DNA of 64,000 nt from assembly GCF_003143935.1 (NCBI RefSeq), contig NZ_QFRX01000001.1:4753201-4817200 (forward strand), read 5' to 3'. Positions 23,402-32,755 of this stretch are shown here, piece after piece (the stretch's first letter is position 1; the number at the start of each line of letters is the position of its first letter). The DNA is from Streptomyces sp. Act143 (GTDB lineage Bacteria > Actinomycetota > Actinomycetes > Streptomycetales > Streptomycetaceae). The notes under the pieces are model-generated. The model saw only the letters and a program-made list of their open reading frames with translations. It had not been told where the DNA came from and did no database searches. The translations under genes and the position numbers were made by a program.

Positions 23402-24249
23402 GCACCCTCGCCGTCCGCAGCACCCTGCGGCTGCACCGCCCCGCCGCGCTCCTGTGGGTCCTCGCGCTGGCCGCCGCCACGACGTACCTGATCCGCTTGC
23501 ACGTCCTCGCCGACAAGGCCCGCGAGGGTGTCAGCGCCTGCGCGGTGCCGGCCCAGGACGGCCTGCCGCTCTGCTCGGCGGTCGAGGCGATCACCGCCGA
23601 CGCGACCTACGCCGACGGCATCGCCCTGGTCACCGGCTGCCTGGCGCTCCTCATGTTCCCGGTGGCCGCCTGGGCGGGCGCCGTCGTCGGCCGCGAACTG
23701 GAGACCGGGACGGCCAGGCTCGCCTGGACCCAGTCGGCGCCCCCGGCCCGCTGGCTGGCGGGCCGGCTCGCCGTCCCGGCCGCGCTGCTCACGGCGGGCA
23801 CCGGCACGGTCGTCCTGCTGAACAACTGGGCCCGCGGGGACGAGAACCCCGACCTGGTCGGGGACTGGTACTCCGCCGACGTCTTCGTCGGCACCGGCCC
23901 GGCCGCCGTAGCCCATGCCCTCGCGGGCCTCGCCCTCGGCACCCTCGCCGGCCTGCTCACCGGGCGCGCCCTGGCAGGCGCCGCCGCCGCCTTCGCCGGC
24001 TGCCTGGTCCTGCACAGCGCCGTGGACTTCTTCCGCGCCGACCTGTGGCCCACGCTCACCCACGTCGGCGCCTTCGAACCGCCCCGCTCGTACTACCAGG
24101 TCGACTGGGCGGCGGGCGAGACCGTCCTGACGTACCACCCCGCGTCCCACTACTGGCCGCTCCAGTACGTCGAGACCGGCCTCCTCCTGGCCGTCGCCGC
24201 CGCCGCGACGGCCGGCGCCTTCCTCCTGCTGCGCCGCCGCACCGCGTGA
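23398..24249 (+). CDS. ABC permease paralogue 3 of the GntR-linked operon
   Basis: The 283-residue protein starts at GTG 23398 (GTGA overlap). It repeats the family block AAWAGAVVGRELETGTARL and ends with YHPASHYWPLQYVETGLL plus a final helix. Three tandem paralogues with one ATPase suggest a hetero-oligomeric or multi-substrate exporter, or recent duplications. Confidence 0.87.
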   Translation: MSTLAVRSTLRLHRPAALLWVLALAAATTYLIRLHVLADKAREGVSACAVPAQDGLPLCSAVEAITADATYADGIALVTGCLALLMFPVAAWAGAVVGRELETGTARLAWTQSAPPARWLAGRLAVPAALLTAGTGTVVLLNNWARGDENPDLVGDWYSADVFVGTGPAAVAHALAGLALGTLAGLLTGRALAGAAAAFAGCLVLHSAVDFFRADLWPTLTHVGAFEPPRSYYQVDWAAGETVLTYHPASHYWPLQYVETGLLLAVAAAATAGAFLLLRRRTA

Positions 24250-24617
24250 GCGCAACGCCGGACGACCGCAGCGCCATCCGCCCCACCCACCGAATGACCC
24301 CCCAGCCGCCCGCCCCACCAGCCGCCTGACCATCGCGTCACCCGACCTCCGGGCCGCACGTCCTCCCACGGGGGTGGGGGACGTGCGGCCCGGGCCCCTG
24401 GATGCCCGGGAGCCGTCCCGCGATATCCCACACGCCATGTCTCCGTAACCGCTGGTTCAGACGGGCTTGCGACGCTCGGCGAATGAAGCCCGCCGTGCCA
24501 GAGCCTTCGCCGCCCCCCAAGGGCTTTGCGGGGAACGGGGACGTCCGTCTCGCCGCCGCGCTCCCGCCCGCGCTGTCCGACGCGCCCGTATCGCCCGTGG
24601 CGCGGAAGAATGGGTCC
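24250..24617 (+). promoter_or_regulatory. intergenic region and ppk promoter area
   Basis: No gene lies here; the frame upstream of the chosen ppk start is open but not conserved-looking. The region contains the terminator at 24350-24392. At 24454-24464 GGTTCAGACGG resembles one 11-nt PHO-box unit; a single weak unit is not enough to claim PhoP control, although ppk is known to be PhoP-regulated in S. lividans. Confidence 0.35.
24350..24392 (+). terminator. terminator of the GntR/ABC operon
   Basis: A 14-bp perfect inverted repeat (CGGGCCGCACGTCC at 24350-24363, complement at 24379-24392) lies 100 bp after the last permease gene. Confidence 0.8.
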
Positions 24618-26855
24618 ATGAGCCAGCCCAACGCCCAGGCAGCAGCACAGGTCCAGCACGCGCAGCCCTCCGTGGGCTCCATAGCCGCGCACCGCCCGCA
24701 CACCGTCGCGGCGGCCGTCTCCGACCTGGAACCCGACATCGACGCCGACCTCGACGCGTACGAGGAGGCACCGTACGACGGTGCCGAGCTGCCGCAGGGT
24801 CGTTTCCTCGACCGGGAGCGCAGCTGGCTCGCGTTCAACGAGCGCGTCCTGGAACTCGCCGAGGACCCGAACACCCCGCTCCTCGAACGGGCCAACTTCC
24901 TCGCCATCTTCGCCAGCAACCTGGACGAGTTCTTCATGGTCCGGGTGGCCGGCCTGAAGCGCCGCATCGCCACCGGCGTCGCCACCCGCTCCGCCTCCGG
25001 CCTCCAGCCGCGCGAGGTGCTGGAGATGATCTGGGCCCGCTCGCGTGAGCTGATGGCCCGGCACGCCGCCTGCTACCACGAGGACGTCGCCCCCGCACTC
25101 GCGGAGGAGGGCATCCACCTGGTCCGCTGGAACGAGCTCCAGGAGAAGGAACAGGCCCGTCTGTTCACCCTCTTCCGCCACCAGATCTTCCCGGTCCTCA
25201 CCCCGCTCGCGGTCGACCCGGCGCACCCCTTCCCCTACATCTCGGGCCTCTCCCTGAACCTGGCCGTGGTCGTCCGCAACCCGGTCACCGGCCACCGCCA
25301 CTTCGCCCGCGTCAAGGTGCCGCCGCTGCTGTCCCGCTTCCTGGAGAGCTCCCCCGGCCGTTACGTCCCCATCGAGGACGTCATCGCCGCGCACCTGGAG
25401 GAGCTGTTCCCGGGCATGGAGGTCCTGGAGCACCACGCCTTCCGCCTCACCAGGAACGAGGACCTGGAGGTCGAGGAGGACGACGCCGAGAACCTCCTCC
25501 AGGCCCTGGAGAAGGAACTCATGCGGCGCCGCTTCGGCCCGCCGGTGCGCCTGGAGGTGGAGGAGTCCATCGACCGCGAGGTGCTGGACCTGCTCGTGCG
25601 CGAGCTGAAGATCTCCGAGGCCGAGGTGTACCCCCTCCCCGGCCCCCTGGACCTCACGGGCCTCTTCCGCATCGCCTCGCTCGACCGCCCCGAGCTCAAG
25701 TACAAGAAGTTCATCGCCGGCGTCCACCGCGACCTGGCCGAGGTCGAGTCGGCGTCCGCGCCGGACATCTTCGCCGCCCTGCGCGCGAGGGACGTCCTCC
25801 TGCACCACCCGTACGACAGCTTCTCCACCTCCGTACAGGCCTTCCTCCAGCAGGCGGCCGAGGACCCGGACGTCCTTGCCATCAAGCAGACGCTGTACCG
25901 GACTTCGGGTGACTCCCCCATAGTCGACGCCCTCATCGACGCCGCCGAGGCCGGCAAGCAGGTCCTCGTCCTGGTCGAGATCAAGGCCCGCTTCGACGAG
26001 CACGCCAACATCAAGTGGGCGCGCAAGCTGGAGGAGGCGGGCTGCCACGTCGTCTACGGCCTCGTCGGCCTGAAGACCCACTGCAAGCTGTCCCTGGTGG
26101 TCCGTCAGGAAGGCGAAACGCTACGCCGGTACAGCCACGTCGGGACCGGCAACTACCACCCGAAGACGGCCCGCCTGTACGAGGACCTGGGCCTGCTCAC
26201 CGCCGACCCCCAGGTCGGCGCGGACCTCTCGGACCTCTTCAACCGCCTGTCCGGCTACTCGCGCCGTGAGACCTACCGCCGCTTGCTGGTGGCCCCCAAG
26301 TCCCTGCGCGACGGCCTGATCTCCCGCGTCAACAAGGAGGTCCAGCACCATCGCGCGGGCCGCCCCGCCTTCATCCGCATCAAGGTCAACTCGATGGTGG
26401 ACGAGGCGCTCATCGACTCGCTCTACCGCGCGTCCCAGGCGGGCGTGCCGGTCGACGTCTGGGTGCGCGGCATCTGCGCGATCCGCCCGGGCGTGGCCGG
26501 CCTGTCGGACAACATCAGGGTCCGCTCCATCCTCGGCCGCTTCCTCGAACACTCCCGGGTCTTCGCCTTCGGCAACGGCGGCGAGCCCGAGGTGTGGATC
26601 GGCAGCGCCGACATGATGCACCGCAACCTCGACCGCCGTATCGAAGCGCTGGTACGGGTCACCGACCCGGCTCACCGCGCAGCCCTCAACCGCCTTCTGG
26701 AAACGGGCATGTCCGACACCACCGCCTCCTGGCATCTGGGCCCGGACGGCGACTGGGAGCGGCACGCCACCGACGCGGACGGCCAGCCCCTGCGCAACAT
26801 CCAGGAGATGCTCATAGACGCCCGGAGGCGCCGGCGTGGCACAGCAACACCTTGA
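24618..26855 (+). CDS. ppk: polyphosphate kinase 1
   Basis: The 745-residue protein is a PPK1. The N-terminal domain has RERSWLAFNERVLELAED and SNLDEFFMVRVAGLKRR. The catalytic part has THCKLSLVVR and YSHVGTGNYHPKTARLYED, holding the two conserved histidines; by comparison with E. coli PPK one of them is phosphorylated. It makes polyphosphate reversibly from ATP. ATG 24618 gives an N-terminal Ala/Asp-rich extension usual in Streptomyces; upstream in-frame ATGs at 24402 and 24483 look less likely. It overlaps the CHAD gene by 20 bp. Confidence 0.94.
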   Translation: MSQPNAQAAAQVQHAQPSVGSIAAHRPHTVAAAVSDLEPDIDADLDAYEEAPYDGAELPQGRFLDRERSWLAFNERVLELAEDPNTPLLERANFLAIFASNLDEFFMVRVAGLKRRIATGVATRSASGLQPREVLEMIWARSRELMARHAACYHEDVAPALAEEGIHLVRWNELQEKEQARLFTLFRHQIFPVLTPLAVDPAHPFPYISGLSLNLAVVVRNPVTGHRHFARVKVPPLLSRFLESSPGRYVPIEDVIAAHLEELFPGMEVLEHHAFRLTRNEDLEVEEDDAENLLQALEKELMRRRFGPPVRLEVEESIDREVLDLLVRELKISEAEVYPLPGPLDLTGLFRIASLDRPELKYKKFIAGVHRDLAEVESASAPDIFAALRARDVLLHHPYDSFSTSVQAFLQQAAEDPDVLAIKQTLYRTSGDSPIVDALIDAAEAGKQVLVLVEIKARFDEHANIKWARKLEEAGCHVVYGLVGLKTHCKLSLVVRQEGETLRRYSHVGTGNYHPKTARLYEDLGLLTADPQVGADLSDLFNRLSGYSRRETYRRLLVAPKSLRDGLISRVNKEVQHHRAGRPAFIRIKVNSMVDEALIDSLYRASQAGVPVDVWVRGICAIRPGVAGLSDNIRVRSILGRFLEHSRVFAFGNGGEPEVWIGSADMMHRNLDRRIEALVRVTDPAHRAALNRLLETGMSDTTASWHLGPDGDWERHATDADGQPLRNIQEMLIDARRRRRGTATP

Positions 26856-27954
26856 CCCGACGGACGCCACGGCCGGGGCGGTCACGGCGGACGCCCTCGC
26901 GGGCTACCTCCGCGCCCAGGCCACGGAGTTCCTCCGAGCCCTGCGCCAGCACCGCGAGAACGGCGGTGCGGCGGCGGGCGGCTCGGAGGCGTCCGTCGAC
27001 GCGGCCCGGGCCCTGCGCCGCTCGGCCCGCCGCATCAGCGCCAGCCTGCACACCTTCCGCCCCCTCCTGGACCCGGACTGGTCGGAACGCATCCGCCCCG
27101 AACTGGCGTGGCTGTCAGGCACGTTGGCATTGGAGCACGCGTACGAGGCACGGCTGGAGCGGCTGCTGCTGGCACTGCACAGACTGTCGGGCGCGGCATT
27201 CCCGGCCCAGGCGGGCGCAGCCGATGCCTTCGCCCCGGCAGCGGGCAGTCGTGCCGCTGGGGCGGCACGGGTGGGCGCAGCGGCACCCGCCGGCGCGGCG
27301 AGCGGAAACCCCGGTACGCCCGCACCGGACCGCGGCAACCTCACAGTAGGCGCGGCCAAAGCGGGCGCCCTGCTCGACCGCCAACTGACCCTCGCAAGGA
27401 CCCGAGCTCACTCCACCGCCCTCCAGGCCCTCGGCTCCTCCCGCTTCCACGCGGTCGCCGACACCATCGCCGTACTGGCCAGCGAAGTCCCGTTGACCCC
27501 CGCGGCACACACCATCGACCTCCATCCCCTCGCGCAGGCCGCCGAGGACCGCCTCCAGGACGCCGTCACCGCCCTCCCCCTCGTCACCGCAGGCCACCCC
27601 TACAACGCCGAGGCCCTCATCCACGGCCTCTCCCCGGACCCGTCCCCGCACCCCCAGGACGCCCCCTGGCACCAGGTCCGCCTGCTGCTGCGCCTGCACC
27701 GTTACGCCCGCGAGGTCCTCCACGGCGGCGACGGCGTCGACGTAAGACTGCTCACGGCGGGCGAGGCCCTGGACCGGCACCGGGACGCGTCGGAGGCGGC
27801 GGGCGCCGCGGCACAGGCGGCGCGCACCCCGCGTATCGCCCCGGCGACCGCGTACGCCCTCGGCGTGCTCCACGCCGATCAGCGTCACGAGGTGGAGGCC
27901 GCGCGGTTCGCCTTCCAGCAGGCCTGGCAGAAGGAAACAGTCGGCACCGCGTAG
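26836..27954 (+). CDS. CHAD domain protein
   Basis: The 372-residue protein starts at GTG 26836 with GGAGG upstream, inside the end of ppk. It is a helical CHAD protein with conserved basic motifs AARALRRSARRISASLHTFRPLL and LGSSRFHAVADTIAVLAS. CHAD proteins bind polyphosphate, matching its overlap with ppk. Residues about 118-170 form an Ala/Gly/Pro low-complexity insert. It is encoded partly by a 38-bp sequence (27241-27278) that recurs exactly at 37084-37121 outside genes, so the insert looks like an intruding repeat that kept the frame. Confidence 0.9.
   Translation: MAQQHLDPTDATAGAVTADALAGYLRAQATEFLRALRQHRENGGAAAGGSEASVDAARALRRSARRISASLHTFRPLLDPDWSERIRPELAWLSGTLALEHAYEARLERLLLALHRLSGAAFPAQAGAADAFAPAAGSRAAGAARVGAAAPAGAASGNPGTPAPDRGNLTVGAAKAGALLDRQLTLARTRAHSTALQALGSSRFHAVADTIAVLASEVPLTPAAHTIDLHPLAQAAEDRLQDAVTALPLVTAGHPYNAEALIHGLSPDPSPHPQDAPWHQVRLLLRLHRYAREVLHGGDGVDVRLLTAGEALDRHRDASEAAGAAAQAARTPRIAPATAYALGVLHADQRHEVEAARFAFQQAWQKETVGTA
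27241..27278. repeat. dispersed 38-bp repeat, copy within the CHAD gene
   Basis: This stretch is identical over 38 bp to 37084-37121 and contains the small hairpin GTGCCGC-TGGG-GCGGCAC. Similarity continues weakly to the right in both copies (GCGAAACC-like). Here it is translated in frame as part of an Ala/Gly-rich insert. Confidence 0.85.
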
Positions 27955-27988
27955 CCGAGATGGTCGAAGAGGAGGCGGTGAGCGCCCC

Positions 27989-28411
27989 GTGAGCTCTCCC
28001 GACAACACCACCGTCCAAGCGGCCGGCTGCGTCCTGTGGCGCCGCTCCCCCATCGACGGCGAGCTGGAGATCTGCCTCGTCCACCGGCCGAAATACGACG
28101 ACTGGTCGCACCCGAAGGGCAAGCTGAAGCGCGGCGAGGACGCCCTCGCCGGCGCCCTGCGCGAGGTGGCGGAGGAGACCGGCTGCACCGCGACCCCCGG
28201 AACCCGGCTCAGCACCGTCCGCTACCTCGCGAACGGCCGCCCCAAGCAGGTCCGCTACTGGGCGGCCGAGGCCACCGCCGGGGCCTTCACCCCGAACACC
28301 GAGGTGGACCGCATCCTCTGGCTGCCCCCCACGGCGGCCCGCAACCGGCTGACCCAGTCGAGGGACCGCACGCTCGTCGACGACCTGCTGGCGACGCTGA
28401 ACCTCGCCTGA
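27989..28411 (+). CDS. Nudix hydrolase (MutT-like)
   Basis: This is a 140-residue single-domain Nudix protein with the full box GKLKRGEDALAGALREVAEE followed by TGC. It starts at GTG 27989 with GAGGAGGCGG upstream. It hydrolyses nucleoside diphosphate-linked substrates, possibly 8-oxo-dGTP or diadenosine/inositol polyphosphates; the latter would suit its place between the polyphosphate and phosphate-uptake genes. The histidine phosphatase domain of mycobacterial MutT1 is absent. Confidence 0.9.
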   Translation: MSSPDNTTVQAAGCVLWRRSPIDGELEICLVHRPKYDDWSHPKGKLKRGEDALAGALREVAEETGCTATPGTRLSTVRYLANGRPKQVRYWAAEATAGAFTPNTEVDRILWLPPTAARNRLTQSRDRTLVDDLLATLNLA

Positions 28412-28469
28412 AACCAGCGGCCCCCATGGAATGCAACCGTTCCGTGACCTAACCGCACCTTCCGCAGGG

Positions 28470-28513
28470 GTTCACCCCGCGTTCATTTCCGCCAGTCGGC
28501 GCCTTCACCTGAT
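28470..28513 (+). promoter_or_regulatory. PHO box upstream of pstS
   Basis: Four contiguous 11-nt units fit the Streptomyces PhoP-binding direct repeat: GTTCACCCCGC (28470-28480), GTTCATTTCCG (28481-28491), a weak CCAGTCGGCGC (28492-28502) and CTTCACCTGAT (28503-28513). The two strongest units are adjacent. The site lies about 130-170 bp before the pstS GTG, as in the known S. coelicolor pst promoter, and predicts induction on phosphate starvation. Confidence 0.85.
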
Positions 28514-28641
28514 CTGCCTAATTTCGGCCTTACGCGGTGCGGACCGCGCCTCGCAGGAACACCTCGAAGACGCGTCCGCGCCACCCAGTCTTCGCACGCC
28601 GCCGGATTCAGGACGGCGGCTCTCGGAAGGAACTCCCTCAA

Positions 28642-29769
28642 GTGAAGCTTCAGCGCAAGAACCGGCGGGCCCTCGCTCTCGGCGCGATCGCCGTCTCCGG
28701 CGCCCTGGCCCTCACGGCGTGCGGCTCGGACGACACCGGCACCAGCAACGGCGGCGACTCCTCCGCCAGCGCGCAGGCCGGCAACATCAAGTGCGACGAC
28801 GCCAAGGGCCAGCTGCTCGCCGACGGCTCCTCCGCGCAGAAGAACGCGATCGACCTCTGGGTCAAGGCCTTCAGCGCCGCCTGCTCCGGCGTCCAGATCA
28901 ACTACAAGGGCGGCGGCTCCGGCGCCGGTGTCACCGCGTTCACCCAGGGCACGGTCGCCTTCGCGGGCTCCGACTCAGCGCTGAAGCCCGAAGAGGTCAC
29001 CGCCTCCAAGAAGGTCTGCACCGGCGGTCAGGGCATCGACCTGCCGATGGTCGGCGGCCCGATCGCCGTCGGTTACAACGTCCCCGGTGTCGACAACCTG
29101 GTCCTGGACGCCCCGACCCTCGCCAAGATCTTCGACAGCAAGATCAGCAACTGGAACGACGCGGCGATCAAGAAGCTCAACCCCGACGCGAAGCTCCCGA
29201 ACCTGAAGATCCAGGCGTTCCACCGCTCGGACGAGTCCGGCACCACGGACAACTTCACCAAGTACCTGATCGCCGCCGCCCCGAGCGACTGGAAGTACTC
29301 CGGCGGCAAGGCCTGGCAGGCCAAGGGCGGCCAGTCCGCCGCGCAGTCCTCCGGTGTGGCCCAGCAGGTCAAGCAGACCTCCGGCGCCATCAGCTACATG
29401 GAGCTGTCCTACGCCAAGGACGGCATCAACGCCGCCGCCATCGACACCGGCGCCGGCACCCCGGTCCAGGCCACCGTCGAGAACGCCACCAAGGCCATCG
29501 CCGCCGCGAAGGTCGTCGGCACCGGCAAGGACCTGGCGCTTCAGCTGGACTACGCGACCAAGGCCGAGGGCGCCTACCCGATCACCCTGGTCACGTACGA
29601 GATCGTCTGCGACAAGGGCAACAAGTCCGACACCCTGCCCGCCACCAAGGCGTTCCTGAACTACATCGCGAGCGAGGACGGCCAGAAGGTCCTGTCCGAC
29701 AACGACTACGCCCCGATGCCCGACGACATCATCGCCAAGGTCCGCGAGACCATCTCGACCCTGAGCTGA
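28642..29769 (+). CDS. pstS: phosphate ABC transporter substrate-binding lipoprotein
   Basis: The 375-residue protein starts at GTG 28642 with GGAAGGAA upstream. It has a lipoprotein signal ending LALTAC and then a PBP-like phosphate-binding fold with LADGSSAQKNAIDLW, GGGSGAG, FAGSDSALK and HRSDESGTTDNFTKYL, all family signatures for phosphate contact. It captures phosphate outside the membrane for PstCAB. It is the first gene of the pst operon under the PHO box. Confidence 0.96.
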   Translation: MKLQRKNRRALALGAIAVSGALALTACGSDDTGTSNGGDSSASAQAGNIKCDDAKGQLLADGSSAQKNAIDLWVKAFSAACSGVQINYKGGGSGAGVTAFTQGTVAFAGSDSALKPEEVTASKKVCTGGQGIDLPMVGGPIAVGYNVPGVDNLVLDAPTLAKIFDSKISNWNDAAIKKLNPDAKLPNLKIQAFHRSDESGTTDNFTKYLIAAAPSDWKYSGGKAWQAKGGQSAAQSSGVAQQVKQTSGAISYMELSYAKDGINAAAIDTGAGTPVQATVENATKAIAAAKVVGTGKDLALQLDYATKAEGAYPITLVTYEIVCDKGNKSDTLPATKAFLNYIASEDGQKVLSDNDYAPMPDDIIAKVRETISTLS

Positions 29770-29871
29770 CCTGAGTGCGGTCCGGTCCCCACGCGGGACC
29801 GGACCGCACCGTCCGGTGCACCGCCGCCACGAGCCGCACGACCCCTGCGGCTCCGCAGACCGGAGAACCCG

Positions 29872-30876
29872 ATGAACACCACACAGATAACCGACGCACC
29901 TCCCCCCACGCCGCAGCCGACCGTGACCGAGCGCAAGCGCGCCGCCCGCGGCGCCACCCGGCCCGGAGACCGCATCTTCCTCGGTCTGACCCGCGGCTCA
30001 GGCATCTTCCTGCTGGCCACCATGGCCGCCATCGCCGTCTTCCTCACCTGGCGTGCCGCCCTCGCGATCAGCGACGACGAGGGCAACTTCCTCACGACCT
30101 TCGAGTGGAACACCAGCGCCCAGCCGCCGGTCTTCGGCATCGCGGTCCTGGCCTACGGCACGATCGTCTCCTCGATCATCGCCATGGTCATCGCGGTCCC
30201 CGTCGCCGTCGCCATCGCGCTGTTCCTCACCCACTACGCCCCGCGCCGGCTGCGCGGCCCGATCGCCTACGTGATCGACCTGCTCGCCGCCGTACCGTCC
30301 ATCGTGTACGGCCTGTGGGGTGCCCTGATCCTCGTACCGCACATGACCGGGCTCTTCGGCTGGCTCAACGACTACCTCGGCTGGTCCGGCCTCTTCGACT
30401 GGGAGGGCGGCGCCCCCCGTTCGATGCTCACCGTCGGCATCCTGCTCGCGATCATGATCCTGCCGATCATCACCAACGTGAGCCGCGAGGTCTTCAGCCA
30501 GGTCCCGCAGATGCACGAGGAGGCGGCCCTGGCCCTCGGCGCCACGCGCTGGGAGGTCATCCGCATGTCGGTGCTGCCCTTCGGCCGCTCCGGCGTGATC
30601 TCCGCCTCGATGCTCGGCCTCGGCCGCGCCCTCGGCGAGACCATGGCCGTCGCCACCGTCCTGTCGCCGGACTTCCTGATCCACGGCAGCCTGCTCAACC
30701 CGGGCGGCGGCACCTTCGCCCAGAACATCGCCAGCAAGTTCGGTGAGGCCACCGAGTTCGGCCGGGACGCGCTGATCGCCTCCGGTCTGGTCCTGTTCGT
30801 CATCACGCTGCTGGTCAACGGCGCGGCCCGCGCGATCATCGCCCGCCGCAAGGAGTACTCGGGGGCCAACGCATGA
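29872..30876 (+). CDS. pstC: phosphate ABC transporter permease PstC
   Basis: The 334-residue membrane protein has six helices and the typical permease loop (EEAALALGATRWEVIRMSVLPFGRSGVISASMLGLGRALGET). It forms the channel with PstA. GGAGAACCC precedes ATG 29872. Its stop overlaps the pstA start as ATGA. Confidence 0.95.
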   Translation: MNTTQITDAPPPTPQPTVTERKRAARGATRPGDRIFLGLTRGSGIFLLATMAAIAVFLTWRAALAISDDEGNFLTTFEWNTSAQPPVFGIAVLAYGTIVSSIIAMVIAVPVAVAIALFLTHYAPRRLRGPIAYVIDLLAAVPSIVYGLWGALILVPHMTGLFGWLNDYLGWSGLFDWEGGAPRSMLTVGILLAIMILPIITNVSREVFSQVPQMHEEAALALGATRWEVIRMSVLPFGRSGVISASMLGLGRALGETMAVATVLSPDFLIHGSLLNPGGGTFAQNIASKFGEATEFGRDALIASGLVLFVITLLVNGAARAIIARRKEYSGANA

Positions 30877-31931
30877 GCACCACGACCGCCGTCAAGCCGC
30901 CGAGCACCCTGCGCGGCGCCAGCCTGCCGAAGTGGTCCGCCGGGGCGATCGCCGCGGGCTCCCTCGCCGTCTCCATCGGCCTCTGCCTGGCCACGGGCAT
31001 CGAGAGCCGCGTCCAGTGGGGCCTGATCGCCGCGCTGCTCTTCCTCCTGGGCACGTACGTCATCGCCGCCCGCGTCGAGGGCCGCCGCCAGGCCAAGGAC
31101 CGCATCGCGACCTCGCTGGTGTGGGTGGCCTTCCTGCTCGCCGTGGTGCCGCTGGTCTCCCTGGTGTGGGTGACCGTCTCGCGCGGCGTGAAGGTCCTCG
31201 ACGTCTACTTCCTGACCCACTCGATGGGCCTGGTCGCCGACTCCGAGGCGGGCGGCGGCATCTACCACGCCATCATCGGCACCCTGGAGCAGGTCGGCAT
31301 CGCCACCCTGATCGCCGCGCCGATCGGCGTGTTCACCGCGATCTACCTGGTGGAGTACGGGCGCGGCGCGCTCGCCCGGGCCGTCACCTTCTTCGTCGAC
31401 GTCATGACGGGCATCCCCTCGATCGTCGCCGGTCTGTTCATCCTCAGCCTGCTGCTCATCTTCGACATGGGCTTCTCCGGCTTCGCCGGCGCGCTCGCCC
31501 TGGCGATCCTGATGATGCCGGTCGTCGTCCGCTCCACCGAGGAGATGCTCAAGCTCGTCCCGAACGAGCTGCGCGAGGCGTCCCTGGCGCTCGGCATCCC
31601 GAAGTGGCGCACCATCCTGAAGGTGGTCCTGCCGACCGCGATCGGCGGCATCACCACCGGCGTCATGCTGGCGATCGCCCGTATCGCCGGTGAGACCGCC
31701 CCGGTCCTGCTGCTGGTGTTCGGCAACCCGTTCATCAACAACAACCCCTTCGAGGGCCCGCAGGCGTCGCTGCCGCTGTACATCTACCAGCAGTACTCGC
31801 AGAGCGCGGGCTCGCCCGCGGCGTACGACCGTGCCTGGGCGGCGTCCCTGACGCTGATCGCCTTCGTGATGATCCTGAACCTGGTGGCCCGCGGCATCGC
31901 CCGCTGGAAGGCCCCGAAGACCGGTCGCTGA
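30873..31931 (+). CDS. pstA: phosphate ABC transporter permease PstA
   Basis: This 352-residue permease has the EAA-type loop (REASLALGIPKWRTILKVVLPTAIGGITTGVMLAIARIAGETAP) and the family motif DVMTGIPSIVAGLFI. It has an N-terminal extension of about two extra hydrophobic segments compared with E. coli PstA, common in Streptomyces. Coupled to pstC by ATGA overlap. Confidence 0.95.
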   Translation: MSTTTAVKPPSTLRGASLPKWSAGAIAAGSLAVSIGLCLATGIESRVQWGLIAALLFLLGTYVIAARVEGRRQAKDRIATSLVWVAFLLAVVPLVSLVWVTVSRGVKVLDVYFLTHSMGLVADSEAGGGIYHAIIGTLEQVGIATLIAAPIGVFTAIYLVEYGRGALARAVTFFVDVMTGIPSIVAGLFILSLLLIFDMGFSGFAGALALAILMMPVVVRSTEEMLKLVPNELREASLALGIPKWRTILKVVLPTAIGGITTGVMLAIARIAGETAPVLLLVFGNPFINNNPFEGPQASLPLYIYQQYSQSAGSPAAYDRAWAASLTLIAFVMILNLVARGIARWKAPKTGR

Positions 31932-31976
31932 CGCGGCCAACAGCGACCGATCTGAATCTCTGGAAGTGAAGCAATC

Positions 31977-32753
31977 ATGGCCAAGCGAATCGACGTAAGC
32001 GGACTCACCGCCTACTACGGCTCCCACAAGGCGATCGAAGACATCTCGATGACCGTCGAGCCCCGCTCGGTGACGGCGTTCATCGGCCCCTCCGGCTGCG
32101 GCAAGTCGACCTTCCTGCGCACCCTGAACCGGATGCACGAGGTCACCTCCGGCGGCCGCGTCGAGGGCAAGGTGATGCTGGACGACGAGGACCTGTACGG
32201 CGCCGGCATCGACCCGGTCTCCGTCCGCCGCGAGGTCGGCATGGTGTTCCAGCGCCCGAACCCCTTCCCCACCATGTCGATCTTCGACAACGTGGCGGCG
32301 GGCCTGCGCCTGAACGGCAACTACAAGAAGTCCGAGCTCTCGGACATCGTGGAGAAGTCCCTCAAGGGCGCGAACCTCTGGAACGAGGTCAAGGACCGCC
32401 TGAACAAGCCCGGCTCCGGCCTGTCCGGCGGCCAGCAGCAGCGCCTGTGCATCGCCCGCGCGATCGCGGTCGAGCCCAAGGTCCTCCTCATGGACGAGCC
32501 CTGCTCGGCCCTGGACCCCATCTCCACCCTCGCCATCGAGGACCTGATCGGCGAGCTGAAGGAGCGCTTCACGATCGTCATCGTGACGCACAACATGCAG
32601 CAGGCGGCCCGCGTCTCGGACCGCACCGCCTTCTTCAACCTGGCCGCCGTCGGCCAGCCCGGCCGGCTGATCGAGATCGACGAGACGGAGCGCATCTTCT
32701 CCAACCCGTCGGTCCAGGCCACGGAGGACTACATCTCGGGCCGCTTCGGCTGA
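31977..32753 (+). CDS. pstB: phosphate ABC transporter ATPase PstB
   Basis: The 258-residue ATPase has Walker A GPSGCGKST, signature LSGGQQQRLCIARA, Walker B VLLMDEPCSALDPIS and H-loop VTHNMQQA, all typical of PstB. It lies 45 bp after pstA with GGAAGTGAAGC before the ATG. It completes the high-affinity phosphate transporter. Confidence 0.96.
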   Translation: MAKRIDVSGLTAYYGSHKAIEDISMTVEPRSVTAFIGPSGCGKSTFLRTLNRMHEVTSGGRVEGKVMLDDEDLYGAGIDPVSVRREVGMVFQRPNPFPTMSIFDNVAAGLRLNGNYKKSELSDIVEKSLKGANLWNEVKDRLNKPGSGLSGGQQQRLCIARAIAVEPKVLLMDEPCSALDPISTLAIEDLIGELKERFTIVIVTHNMQQAARVSDRTAFFNLAAVGQPGRLIEIDETERIFSNPSVQATEDYISGRFG

Positions 32754-32755
32754 TC

